Positions 37,102 through 46,128 of a stretch of DNA of 64,000 bases are shown here, piece by piece. Within the stretch, counting starts at the first letter, position 1. Each line of letters starts with the position of its first letter. Made by a program: the position numbers and the translations under genes. The stretch is from Afipia sp. (GTDB lineage Bacteria; Pseudomonadota; Alphaproteobacteria; Rhizobiales; Xanthobacteraceae), in the NCBI GenBank assembly GCA_024707075.1, contig JANQAK010000003.1, positions 930,001-994,000 on the forward strand, written 5' to 3'. The notes under the pieces were generated by a model. It made no database searches. It was not told where the DNA came from and saw only the letters and a program-made list of their open reading frames with translations.

Positions 37102-38295
37102 TCAATTGCGCGGCGGCTGCGCGGGAATCGGTGGCGGCGGATCGGACGAGATCGCGACTGCGGAGCCGGACTGAAGTTTGAGCTGCCCCACGGCGACGAC
37201 CTTGTCCCCGGCCTTGAGGCCGCTGGCGATGACGACACGGCCGTGAACGCGAGCGCCGGTCTTCACGAATGTCCGGTCGGTCTTGAGCGACGCCTTGCCG
37301 TCCGCATCCTTCGTCTCTGTGATCAGCCAGACGGAATCACCGTACAGCGTGTAATCAACCGAGGTCTCGGGCACGGTGACCACCGCCGGCTTCGGCGGAA
37401 GCTCGACCGTCGTGGACGCGAACATGCCGGGCTGCAAAATCCGGTCGGGATTCGCGAGCGTTGCCTGAATCCGCACGTTGCGGGTGTCGGCGCTGATCTG
37501 CGGTTCGATGGTCGTGATCTTGCCCTCGAAGGTGCGGCCCGGATAGGCGTCCACCACGATCCGCACCGTCTGGCCGACACTGAGAACCGCGCGATCCTTT
37601 TCGGTCGCGGTGAAATTTAGATAGAGCTGCGACAGGTCGGTCAGCGAGACGATCTGCGTGCCCGCGCTGAGATACTGGCCAAGCTCGACGAGACGCACGC
37701 CGAGTTCACCGTCGAACGGGGCCTTGATCCGCTTCTGCGAAATGATGGCTTCGGTCTTCGCCACCGCCGCATTGGCCTGATCGTAAGCCGCCTGCGCCTG
37801 ATCGACGGTCGCCTGTGGACCGAACGACTTGGCGAGCAGTGTCTTGGCGCGGTCGAGCGCGAGTGAAGCCGCCAATGTCTGCGCCTTGTAGCTGGCCAGA
37901 TCGCTCTGGTCCGGCGCATCGAAGATTTGCAGCAACGGATCGCCCGCCTTCACCCTGGCGCCCGGCGTGAACAGGATCTCGGTGACGCGGCCGTTGACGT
38001 CGGTCGTGACGTTGACCTGATGCACGGCGGCGAGATCGCCGACGCCGGTCAGCAGGTTTGGCAGCACCTCTGATTTCGCTTCGACCGCGGTCACGACGGT
38101 CGGAGGCGGCTTGTTGTTCTTGAAGAACTGGGCGATCATGTGGCTGCGGAAGGCGTTGAAGCCCCAGATGATGCCGACCAGCAGCACCAGCGCGCCGCCG
38201 ATGATGATCATCCAGCGCCGCATGCGAATCGGCTTGTGCTGCGTCTTTTCGCTCGGCGACGGGGGTTGATGAGAGGGTGAACTCGTGGCGTCCAT
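37102..38295 (-). CDS. RND efflux periplasmic adaptor (membrane fusion protein)
   Basis: 397 residues from ATG 38295. One N-terminal anchor helix (RWMIIIGGALVLLVGIIWGF), then a split lipoyl/biotinyl domain, a coiled-coil hairpin (SYKAQTLAASLALDRAKTLLAKSFGPQATVDQAQAAYDQAN..), a beta-barrel and a membrane-proximal domain. A Pro-rich C-terminus ends the protein. It bridges the pump to an outer-membrane channel. The start lies one base after the TetR stop codon, so translation is coupled to the (now frameshifted) regulator gene. Confidence 0.93.
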   Translation of the reverse strand: MDATSSPSHQPPSPSEKTQHKPIRMRRWMIIIGGALVLLVGIIWGFNAFRSHMIAQFFKNNKPPPTVVTAVEAKSEVLPNLLTGVGDLAAVHQVNVTTDVNGRVTEILFTPGARVKAGDPLLQIFDAPDQSDLASYKAQTLAASLALDRAKTLLAKSFGPQATVDQAQAAYDQANAAVAKTEAIISQKRIKAPFDGELGVRLVELGQYLSAGTQIVSLTDLSQLYLNFTATEKDRAVLSVGQTVRIVVDAYPGRTFEGKITTIEPQISADTRNVRIQATLANPDRILQPGMFASTTVELPPKPAVVTVPETSVDYTLYGDSVWLITETKDADGKASLKTDRTFVKTGARVHGRVVIASGLKAGDKVVAVGQLKLQSGSAVAISSDPPPPIPAQPPRN

Positions 38296-38296
38296 G

Positions 38297-38999
38297 TCAT
38301 GCACTTTCCGCAATCCGGACCGACGCTTCAAAGAGCGGCGGCGCGGCATCCAAATGTGAGGCGATTGCCCGGTCAGTCACTCCGATTCCACGAAGGATGA
38401 ACTGGCATATCTGGCGTTCGAAATCAGGGGCGTTCGGATAGGTCAACGAAGGTATCGCAGGAAGTCTTGTCAGGGCGATCATGTGAACGACCTGATGAGC
38501 AAACCAGAAAAGATTGAGCGGCTCTCCCTCGGCCCGCGCGGCGTCTCCCGCCGCGACCGCGCTCTCCAGCGATGCCTTGAAGATCGGTCCGATCAGATCG
38601 CCGATCTTCTCATACAGCAACCGTGCGAAATCGCCGTCGGTCAACTGGCTCGAAATCACCAACCGGATGCGCTGGGCGTCTTCCTGGTCCGGCGTCTCAG
38701 TGGCGTGAATGAAATGTGAAACCATCTCGCAGAATCAGAATGACGAGGGTTGCGGTCGACGGCTTCAGCTCGCGCAGCCGCAGCAATTCCGGATCGGCCT
38801 CGCAGGCTTCCGAGAGAATCTCGGCATAAAGCGCGGCCTTGGTGGAGAAATGCTTGAACAGCAGCCCCTCCGAAATGCCGGCGGCCTGCGCGACGCTTTT
38901 CGTCGTGGTTCCGGCATAGCCATAAAGCGCAAAGCAACGCTTTGCCGCCTCCAAGATTTGTTCCCGGCGGAGATCGCTGGTGAGTCCGAGAGTGCTCAT
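38297..38999 (-). pseudogene. TetR-family repressor of the RND pump, broken by a frameshift
   Basis: The N-terminal frame (ATG 38999) carries a complete TetR helix-turn-helix: LRREQILEAAKRCFALYGYAG.. SVAQAAGISEGLLFKHFSTKAALYAEIL. It stops early at 38697. The C-terminal ligand-binding part continues in another frame to 38297 (..HFIHATETPDQEDAQRIRLV.. to the end). Removing one base near 38724-38735 (ATTCTGCGAGATG) joins them into about 233 residues, a normal TetR length. The gene heads the pump operon and has its own operator at the start. Mutation or assembly error cannot be separated here. Confidence 0.8.
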
Positions 39000-39004
39000 C
39001 GGTC

Positions 39005-39020
39005 GTGAGTAAGCACTCAC
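39005..39020. promoter_or_regulatory. TetR-type operator of the pump operon
   Basis: GTGAGT-aagc-ACTCAC, a perfect 6-bp-arm palindrome ending 6 bases upstream of the TetR start codon at 38999. Form and position fit TetR autoregulation and control of the adaptor and pump genes. The rest of the 318-bp divergent region up to 39317 shows no gene and no other clear element. Confidence 0.6.
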
Positions 39021-39317
39021 CTTGATCCAAGTCAAATGGAATTGGTGCGGCGCAATGCCAAATTTAGCCATATTTGGCGGCCTTGGCGCGATTCCATCGG
39101 CCTGCGGCACGCTCTGAGCATCTTCCGTTATCAATAGTGGACTCGTGCCCTCCACTTCCCGGATGCCGATCCGGCGGCGCGGCCTTCAGCGAAGTCTCCA
39201 ACGAAGTCTTGCCTAATTCGATCAAACCCGCCTCAATGCGCGGCAATGAATGGTCCCTGCGCAAAGCAGGAAGACCGCAAGGACCCGAACGCGAAACAGG
39301 GTCACGGGGGAGACGGA

Positions 39318-41333
39318 ATGACGACGGTCGATACACCGCCGGGAGATGACCCCATGGTCATTTCCGACGAGGCCTTGCGCAAAGCCGAAGAATTCATCGA
39401 AGCGGATGAGGGAGCGACCAACAGGCTCGGCGGCCTGGCGGGGCAGACAGTCACCTTCATCGCCGTCCTGATGAGCCTGTTTCATCTCTATGCGGCCTAC
39501 GCCATCGTGCCGACGCAGGAGCTGCGTTACACCCACGTCGCCTTCACCCTCGTGCTGTCCTTCCTGCTGTTTCCGCTGGCGGCGCGGTTTCGCAACCGGG
39601 TGCGCTGGTGGGACATCATCCCCGGCATTCTTGCCGTTGCGACCATCGCCTACGCGCTGTGGGGCGGCGACGACTTCACCGACCGCGCCACCACGCCCGA
39701 TCACATGGACGTGGTCGTCGGCATCATCTTCATCGTCCTGGTGCTGGAGGCGACGCGGCGCACGACCGGACTGATCATGCCCGTGGTGGCCCTGTTCTTC
39801 ATCGCCTACGCGATGCTCGGCCCGCACCTGCCGGCACCCTGGACCCATCGCGGCTACGACCTGTCGCGGCTCGTCGGCCATCTCTTCATCACGCTCGAAG
39901 GCATTTTCGGCGTTGCGGTCGACGTGTCGGCGACGCTGATCATTCTGTTCACGATCTTCGGCGCGTTCCTCCAGCAGTCCGGCGCGGGGAAATTCTTCAT
40001 CGACTTCTCGCTGGCGCTGATGGGCGGCAAGCCCAACAGTGCCGGCCGCACCGTGGTGCTGTCGTCGTTCCTGCTCGGCGGCCCTTCGGGATCGGGCGTG
40101 GCCACCACCGTGATGATCGGCACCGTCGCCTATCCGATGATGAAGAAGGCCGGCTTCGAGAAAAACGCCGCCGGCGGACTGCTCGCCGCGGGCGGCCTCG
40201 GCGCGATCCTGTCGCCGCCGGTGCTCGGCGCCGCGGCATTCCTGATCGCGGAATTTCTCAAGATCAGCTATCTCGACGTGATCTGGATGGCGACCATCCC
40301 GACCTGTCTTTATTACCTGTCGCTTCTCATCATGGTCGAACTCGACGCCCGGAAGTTCGGCGCGCGCGATGTCAACTTCAAGCCGGAATTGTCTCTCGGC
40401 GAGATGACGAAGCGTTACGGCTTCCATTTCATCTCGCTGGTCGCCGTCGTGGTGTTCATGGTGATCGGCTATTCGCCGATGCTGTCGGTATTTTACGCCA
40501 TCATCACGACCTTCGCGCTCTCCTTCCTGCGCAAGGACACCGCGCTGATGCCGCCGAAGCTCAAGCGCGCGCTGGCGGACGGCTCCATCGGCGCATTGAA
40601 CGCCGCAACCACCTGCGCCTCCGCGGGCATCGTGGTCGGCATCGTCACGCTGACCGGCCTCGGCCTGAAATTCTCGTCGATCGTGATCTCCTATGCCGGC
40701 GGCAGCCTGCTGCTGACCGCGATCTACACCGCGCTGATCGTGTGGATCATCGGCCTCGCTGTCCCCGTCACGGCGTCCTACATCATCTGCGCCGTGATCG
40801 CGGCACCCGCGCTGATCAAGCTCGGCGTACCCGACTACGCCGCGCACATGTTCATCTTCTATTACGCGGTGCTGTCGGAAGTGTCGCCGCCGACCGCGCT
40901 GTCGCCGTTCGCAGCCGCCGCGATCACCGGCGGCGATCCCTACAAGACCACGCTGCAATCGTGGAAATACACCCTGCCTGCGTTCCTCGTGCCGTTCGTG
41001 TTCGTGCTCGATCCGCAGGGCGTCGGCCTCTTGCTCAACATTCCGAAGGGCGGCTCGTGGGTCGACATCGTCGAAATCAGCATCAAGACCACGCTCGGCC
41101 TGATGGCGCTGGCCGCGGCGGCGCAAGGCTGGGCGCTGCGGCAGACCACCCTGGCCGAGCGCGGGCTGTTGACCCTGTCGGGATTGCTGCTGGTGTTTCC
41201 GAGCCTGATCGAGGCCCTGATCGAAGCGGCGATTGGTCGCGATATTTCTTACACTTATGTACCCGGCGTCCTGATCGGATTGGGGGTATTGTTCTGGCAA
41301 GCGAAGGGACCGGCAATTCAACGACCGGCCTGA
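39318..41333 (+). CDS. TRAP transporter fused 4TM/12TM permease (TAXI type)
   Basis: 671 residues. The start at 39318 follows GGGGGAGACGGA. The protein is hydrophobic throughout, with the small-subunit-like helices first and the DctM-like large part after about residue 130 (VVVGIIFIVLVLEATRRTTGLIMPVVALFFIAYAM, GGPSGSGVATTVMIGTVAYPMMKKAGF, FFYYAVLSEVSPPTALSPFAAAAI). This fusion is typical of TRAP systems that use TAXI binding proteins, and such a gene follows 24 bases later. Imports an organic anion with sodium or protons. Confidence 0.92.
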   Translation: MTTVDTPPGDDPMVISDEALRKAEEFIEADEGATNRLGGLAGQTVTFIAVLMSLFHLYAAYAIVPTQELRYTHVAFTLVLSFLLFPLAARFRNRVRWWDIIPGILAVATIAYALWGGDDFTDRATTPDHMDVVVGIIFIVLVLEATRRTTGLIMPVVALFFIAYAMLGPHLPAPWTHRGYDLSRLVGHLFITLEGIFGVAVDVSATLIILFTIFGAFLQQSGAGKFFIDFSLALMGGKPNSAGRTVVLSSFLLGGPSGSGVATTVMIGTVAYPMMKKAGFEKNAAGGLLAAGGLGAILSPPVLGAAAFLIAEFLKISYLDVIWMATIPTCLYYLSLLIMVELDARKFGARDVNFKPELSLGEMTKRYGFHFISLVAVVVFMVIGYSPMLSVFYAIITTFALSFLRKDTALMPPKLKRALADGSIGALNAATTCASAGIVVGIVTLTGLGLKFSSIVISYAGGSLLLTAIYTALIVWIIGLAVPVTASYIICAVIAAPALIKLGVPDYAAHMFIFYYAVLSEVSPPTALSPFAAAAITGGDPYKTTLQSWKYTLPAFLVPFVFVLDPQGVGLLLNIPKGGSWVDIVEISIKTTLGLMALAAAAQGWALRQTTLAERGLLTLSGLLLVFPSLIEALIEAAIGRDISYTYVPGVLIGLGVLFWQAKGPAIQRPA

Positions 41334-41357
41334 TACTTCACAGGGAGGATGATTGGA

Positions 41358-42326
41358 ATGAAGAGAACGACAAAAATAGCGACCGTGCTGGCCTTGGTGT
41401 TGTCCGCCGGACTGACGTTCAGCGCGCAGGCGCAACAGCGTACAATGGCGATCGGAACCGGCGGCACCGGCGGCGTGTATTATCCGCTGGGCGGCGCGAT
41501 CGCCAACGTGCTGTCGAAAAACCTGCCCAACGTGCAGGCGACCGCCGAAGTCACCGGCGGCTCGGTCGACAATCTCAAGCTGATCGGCACCGGCCAGAGC
41601 GAACTCGGCTTCTCCATGGCCGACGCCGCGCTCGACGCCTACAAGGGCGAAGACAAGTTCAAGAGCGGCAAGATTCCGTTGCAAGCGCTGCTCGTGGTCT
41701 ATCCGAACCGCATGCACGTCGTGACCGTCGAGAGCACCGGCATCAAGACCATGGCCGACCTCAAGGGCAAGCGCGTCTCCACCGGCTCACCGGGCGGCGC
41801 GACCGAAGTCATGGCCTTCCGCGTCATCGAGGCCGCCGGCCTCGACAAGGACAAGGACATGAAGCGCGAGCGGCTCGGCGTCGCCGAGTCCGTCAACGCC
41901 ATTAAGGACGGCAAGATCGACGCGTTCTTCTGGGTCGGCGGCATTCCGACCGCGTCGGTCACCGATCTTGCGGCGACCCCCGGCGTCAAGCTGAAGCTGA
42001 TCGACCATGCCGATCTGGTCGAGAAGATGAACGCGAAATACGGCAAGCTCTACAGCGCCGGCATCATCAAGGCCGGATCGTATCCGGGCTACGACGTCGA
42101 CAACAAGATGGCCGAGGTCTGGAACATCATCGTCACCGGCAACAAGATGAGCGACGAGGACGCCTACAACATCGTCAAGACGCTGGTGGAGAAGAAGGCC
42201 GACATCGTCGCCGTGCACAAGGAAGCGCTCAGCTTCTCGCTGGACAACCAGATTCAGGCGCGGTCGCCAGTGCCGTTCCATCCCGGCGCGTTGAAGTACT
42301 TCAAGGAAAAGGGTGTCGGCGGCTAA
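41358..42326 (+). CDS. TAXI-family TRAP transporter solute-binding protein
   Basis: 322 residues from the second ATG (41358); the first ATG at 41349 abuts the GGGAGG site and is too close to it. Signal peptide MKRTTKIATVLALVLSAGLTFSAQAQ, then the TAXI hallmark RTMAIGTGGTGGVYYPLGGAIANVLSKNLP. Delivers the ligand to the fused permease encoded just upstream. The TAXI ligands known include glutamate and other acids; not assignable here. Confidence 0.93.
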   Translation: MKRTTKIATVLALVLSAGLTFSAQAQQRTMAIGTGGTGGVYYPLGGAIANVLSKNLPNVQATAEVTGGSVDNLKLIGTGQSELGFSMADAALDAYKGEDKFKSGKIPLQALLVVYPNRMHVVTVESTGIKTMADLKGKRVSTGSPGGATEVMAFRVIEAAGLDKDKDMKRERLGVAESVNAIKDGKIDAFFWVGGIPTASVTDLAATPGVKLKLIDHADLVEKMNAKYGKLYSAGIIKAGSYPGYDVDNKMAEVWNIIVTGNKMSDEDAYNIVKTLVEKKADIVAVHKEALSFSLDNQIQARSPVPFHPGALKYFKEKGVGG

Positions 42327-42364
42327 GGCCGGTTGGCTCTTGGCTTCATTGCGCCGGGCACCGA

Positions 42365-42483
42365 CCTCATCCTGAGGAGCCGCGCATCTTGCGCGGCGTC
42401 TCGAAGGATGAGGATGCTTTGGAAAACGGTCCCCGCCTCATGGTTCGAGACGCGAGGCTCACGCCTCGCTCCTCTCCATGAGG
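42365..42483. repeat. Intergenic palindrome pair, family A (reversed order)
   Basis: CCTCATCCTGAGGAGC .. CGAAGGATGAGG then CCTCATGGTTCGAGACG .. CTCCTCTCCATGAGG. The two half-elements are in the opposite order to the other copies. Confidence 0.8.
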
Positions 42484-42500
42484 CTTTCCATTTATGACTG

Positions 42501-42620
42501 CGTCGTCCCGGCGAAGGCCGGGACCCATCACCCCTGTCGGGGCTTTTTCAAAAAGAACGTCTGACCTTCATTTTCACAGTTCGGCTGGTGGTTATGGGTC
42601 CCGGCCTTCGCCGGGACGAC
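42501..42620. repeat. Intergenic palindrome, family D
   Basis: CGTCGTCCCGGCGAAGGCCGG.. to ..CCGGCCTTCGCCGGGACGAC. Lies back to back with a family A element between convergent genes; together they fill nearly the whole 306-bp gap. Confidence 0.85.
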
Positions 42621-42632
42621 AACATATTTTTT

Positions 42633-43880
42633 TCAAGCATTTTTCGGCGCATCGCGATCGATGGCGAAATCATCAAACCACGGCTGATTGTTGCCCGCGA
42701 TGGACGCCGCGATCATGCGCGAGGCGAGATAGCTATAGGTGATGCCGTTGCCGCCGTAACCGTAGGCGGCGTGAATGCGCGGTTGGCCGGGCACTGCGCC
42801 GATCAGCGGCAGGCCGTCGCTGGTGGTGCCGAACGCGCCGGACCAGACGAACTCCGCCATCGCCTCCGCCTTCGGCCATAGCGCCTTCAGCTTGCCGAGG
42901 ATCGTCTTCGCCTTCGCCGGCATCAGGGCGTCGCGCGCGTCAGGCTCCACAATGGTGTCGTCATCCTCGCCGCCCATGATGATCCGGTTCTCGACGGTCG
43001 TGCGCGCGTAATTGTATTGCTCGGCCGCTTCCCAGATCAGGACGTTATCGCGCCACAACGCGCCTTGCTCTTGCGGCGGCGTGGCGACGGCCCAGCTCGA
43101 GACCACCTTGTGCAAATCCGACGTCAGGATGTCGGGCATCACATAGCCGGTCGCGAGCACGACATGCTTCGCCTCGATGACGTGACCGCCGTCGAGTCCG
43201 ACCGTCACACCACCGCTGCTGCTGTCGTAACGCGCGGCCTCTGCATCGAACAGCTTCGCATTCTGCCGGACGGCTTCCGCCAAGAGCGCCTGCGACAGCA
43301 GCACCGGGTCCGCATCCGCCGAACCGGGAGAGACAAGTGCCGCCTCGCGATGAATCTCGAACTCGCGCAGCAACGTCTGATGATCGAGGAAGTCGCCGGG
43401 CAGTCCGGCGCGGATGCGCAGCTCATGCTCGGCGAGCAGTTCGCGCGGCCCGCTCTCGCCTGCCGCAAGGTATAAAGAGTGTCGCGGGCGCAGGCCGCAG
43501 GCCAGCCTGCGCGCGGTCACAAGCTCAATCAGCCCGCTGACCGCCGCCTCGCTGCGACGATAGATATTCGCCGCGCGCTCGAAGCCGTAGATGTCAGTGA
43601 GATCGGAGAGCGAACGGTCAATCTCCCACAGCAGCATCGCCGTGCTGGCGGTGGTGCTGCCGAGACCGGGGCGCTGCCGGTCGATGACGCAGACCTCGTG
43701 GCCGAGGCACGCCAGATGCTCCGCCGCCAGCGAACCGGTGATGCCCGCGCCGACCACAAGAACCTCGCAGCGAAAACTCTCTTCAATCTGCGGGCGAACC
43801 GGTTGCAGCAGCTTCTGGCTCCACGGCGAAGTCCCGCCGCGCAGATCGTTTTGCCGGACGCTGTCTGGATCGAGCATCAT
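42633..43880 (-). CDS. FAD-dependent amine/amino-acid oxidase (DAO family)
   Basis: 415 residues. Dinucleotide motif VLVVGAGITGSLAAEHLACLGHEVCVIDR near 40-68 and the C-terminal DAO segment IGAVPGQPRIHAAYGYGGNGITYSYLASRMI. Resembles glycine/D-amino-acid and gamma-glutamylputrescine oxidases. It would oxidatively deaminate an amine or amino acid with oxygen or a quinone. Two ATGs lie in tandem at the start. Leftward with tct genes upstream (74-bp gap), but an operon link is uncertain. Confidence 0.87.
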   Translation of the reverse strand: MMLDPDSVRQNDLRGGTSPWSQKLLQPVRPQIEESFRCEVLVVGAGITGSLAAEHLACLGHEVCVIDRQRPGLGSTTASTAMLLWEIDRSLSDLTDIYGFERAANIYRRSEAAVSGLIELVTARRLACGLRPRHSLYLAAGESGPRELLAEHELRIRAGLPGDFLDHQTLLREFEIHREAALVSPGSADADPVLLSQALLAEAVRQNAKLFDAEAARYDSSSGGVTVGLDGGHVIEAKHVVLATGYVMPDILTSDLHKVVSSWAVATPPQEQGALWRDNVLIWEAAEQYNYARTTVENRIIMGGEDDDTIVEPDARDALMPAKAKTILGKLKALWPKAEAMAEFVWSGAFGTTSDGLPLIGAVPGQPRIHAAYGYGGNGITYSYLASRMIAASIAGNNQPWFDDFAIDRDAPKNA

Positions 43881-43954
43881 TCCGCGATGTCATGCTGAAC
43901 GCGGCGCCATTTGCCGCAGTCATGATGACGCCGAACCTGCGGAAAGGTTCCCGG

Positions 43955-45463
43955 CTACGCTCCCTCGTCGAGGGCCACCAGTTCGCGCTTCTTGCGCAGT
44001 GACGGCAGCAGCGGCCCGATCAGCAGGATCGCCGCCAGCACCAGACACGCCGCCGAGATCGGACGCTGAACGAAGGTCATCAGATCGCCTTGCGACAGGA
44101 TCAGTGACTTGCGCAGGTTGTTCTCCAGCAGCGGCCCGAGCACGAAGGCCAGCACCAGCGGCGCGGGCTCATAGCCGAACTTGCGCATCAGGTAGCCGAC
44201 GACACCGAAGCCGACCATGACGTAGACATCGAACACATTGTTGCTGCTGCAATAGACGCCCACAATCGTGAACAGCAGGATCAGCGGAAACAGCACGTTA
44301 TACGGAAGTTTCAGGAGCTGCACCCACATGCCGATCAGCGGCAGGTTGAGAATCAGCAGCATGACGTTGCCGATATACATGCTGGCAATGATGCCCCAAA
44401 ACAGGCCGGGGTTCTGCGTGATCATCAGAGGCCCCGGCTGCAAGCCGTGAATGACGAACGCGCCTAGCAGAAGCGCCATCACCACATTCGGCGGGATGCC
44501 GAGCGTCATCAGCGGAATGAACGCGCCGCCGGCAGCGGCGTTGTTGGCAGCTTCCGGCCCCGCCACGCCTTCGATCGCGCCCTTGCCGAAACGCTCCGGC
44601 GTCTTCGACAGTTTCTTCTCCAGCGCGTAGGACGCAAACGATGCCACCACCGCACCGCCACCGGGCAGGATGCCGAGGAAAAATCCGAGAATGGTACCGC
44701 GCCCGATCGGGCCGGCGCTGGCCTTCCAGTCTTCCTTGTTGGGCAGAAGCTGCGTGATCTTGGCGTCGATCACATCGCGCGTGATGACCTGCTCGATATT
44801 GATCAACACCTCGGCGACACCGAACAGGCCCATCACCACCGGTACGAGGCCGATGCCATCGATCAGTTCGAGACGGCCGAAGGTCAGGCGCGGCATTGCC
44901 GTGATGCTGTCGAGCCCGATCAGCCCGAGCACGAGGCCGATGCAGGCCATCAGCAGCGCCTTGGCCATCGAACCTTGGGTCAGGAATGTCAGCACCACGA
45001 GGCCCAGCACCATCAGGCTGAAATATTCCGCCGGGCCGAACGCGACCGCGACGCTGGCCAGCGTCGGCGCGATGAACATCAGCGCAATCAACGCAAAGGT
45101 GCCTGCGATGAACGAGCCCAGCGCAGAGATGCCGAGCGCCGGTCCCGCCCGGCCCTGCTTTGCCATCTGGTGACCGTCGATGCAGGTCACCACCGACGCC
45201 GCTTCGCCCGGAATGTTGACCAGAATCGACGTGGTCGAGCCGCCATACATCGAGCCGTAGTAGATGCCAGCCATCATGATGATGCCGGATTCCGGCGACG
45301 CCGACAGCGTCACCGGCAGCAGCAGCGACATCGCCGAGATCGGTCCGATGCCGGGCAACACACCGACCAGCGTGCCGATGAAAACGCCGATGAAGCAGTA
45401 CAGCAGGTTGATCGGCGCAAGAGCGACGCCGAAGCCGTGTGCGACGTTGAGAAGAACATCCAT
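43955..45463 (-). CDS. tctA: Tripartite tricarboxylate transporter large permease (TctA)
   Basis: 502 residues, about twelve transmembrane segments, with the TctA signatures [23 protein letters not shown] near 25-47 and [22 protein letters not shown] near 270. It starts 6 bases after the TctB stop. Forms the translocation pore of a binding-protein-dependent secondary importer of a carboxylate. Confidence 0.95.
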   Translation of the reverse strand: MDVLLNVAHGFGVALAPINLLYCFIGVFIGTLVGVLPGIGPISAMSLLLPVTLSASPESGIIMMAGIYYGSMYGGSTTSILVNIPGEAASVVTCIDGHQMAKQGRAGPALGISALGSFIAGTFALIALMFIAPTLASVAVAFGPAEYFSLMVLGLVVLTFLTQGSMAKALLMACIGLVLGLIGLDSITAMPRLTFGRLELIDGIGLVPVVMGLFGVAEVLINIEQVITRDVIDAKITQLLPNKEDWKASAGPIGRGTILGFFLGILPGGGAVVASFASYALEKKLSKTPERFGKGAIEGVAGPEAANNAAAGGAFIPLMTLGIPPNVVMALLLGAFVIHGLQPGPLMITQNPGLFWGIIASMYIGNVMLLILNLPLIGMWVQLLKLPYNVLFPLILLFTIVGVYCSSNNVFDVYVMVGFGVVGYLMRKFGYEPAPLVLAFVLGPLLENNLRKSLILSQGDLMTFVQRPISAACLVLAAILLIGPLLPSLRKKRELVALDEGA

Positions 45464-45469
45464 GAGCGC

Positions 45470-45955
45470 TTACCCGATGCCGAAGAGGCCCGAAGGCAAC
45501 TGAATGAGAAGCGCGCGCTTCAGCACGAACCAGACGCCGAGCGGCACCAGCACCGCGAGCGGGATCGCCAGCGTCCAGCGCACCGGATCGATCACCCGCA
45601 ACAGCAGCAGCAACAGCGGGATCGACGACAGCAGAAATCCCAGCGGCTCGAACAGAAAGGCAAACGCCGCCAGGCAGGCGATCACCACCAGCGGCTTGGT
45701 CCAGCGCGTTCCGGCCCACAATGACGCGACGCTGGGGCCGCCCTCGGTGACGGCGGCGATGATGATCGTGACCGCGAACACGCACATCAGGAGGCCGGTG
45801 TAGAACAGCACGAAGCCGGATCCGGGATCGTGGATGCTGCCGATCCCGAGCTTGAGGCCCGCCCAGATCACGAAGATGCCGAGCGCGAGGCCAACCAGCC
45901 CGCCCCACAACTCGGAATTGTTCAGTGCAATTTTCGCTCTCGCATCATTGTTCAT
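45470..45955 (-). CDS. tctB: Tripartite tricarboxylate transporter small permease (TctB)
   Basis: 161 residues with four hydrophobic segments (ELWGGLVGLALGIFVIWAGLKLGIGS, GFVLFYTGLLMCVFAVTIIIAA, KPLVVIACLAAFAFLFEPLGFLLSSIPLLLLL, then VLVPLGVWFVL), matching TctB in length and pattern. Between tctC and tctA; a family B repeat separates it from tctC. Confidence 0.9.
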   Translation of the reverse strand: MNNDARAKIALNNSELWGGLVGLALGIFVIWAGLKLGIGSIHDPGSGFVLFYTGLLMCVFAVTIIIAAVTEGGPSVASLWAGTRWTKPLVVIACLAAFAFLFEPLGFLLSSIPLLLLLLRVIDPVRWTLAIPLAVLVPLGVWFVLKRALLIQLPSGLFGIG

Positions 45956-45990
45956 GGACTACGCTCTCATGCCACTTACGTCGATCCAGC

Positions 45991-46098
45991 CGTCACCCTG
46001 AGGTGACGGAGCGAAGCGCAGCCCTCGAAGGGCGACGGCGGAGCGTCGCGCATCCTTCGAGGCTCGCCGCAAGCGCGGCTCGCACCTCAGGATGACGC
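45991..46098. repeat. Family B palindrome pair inside the tct operon
   Basis: CGTCACCCTGAGGTGACGG .. CCTCGAAGGGCGACG and CATCCTTCGAGGCTCG .. CGCACCTCAGGATGACG, located exactly between the binding-protein gene and the two permease genes. Confidence 0.85.
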
Positions 46099-46128
46099 GA
46101 CTTTCGTGAACATCACGGGGATCGATAT

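Noticed and set aside
34588..37620. Long open frame of about 1010 codons on the plus strand
   Set aside because: It is antisense to the RND pump and adaptor, is rich in Arg, His and Asp with no domain, and results from codon bias in GC-rich DNA.
38297..38725. C-terminal TetR frame as an independent gene
   Set aside because: It has no ribosome-binding site and begins in the middle of the TetR fold; joined with the upstream frame it makes one normal TetR protein.
39222..41717. Open frame of about 830 codons on the minus strand
   Set aside because: Antisense to the TRAP permease and binding protein; composition is that of a shadow frame.
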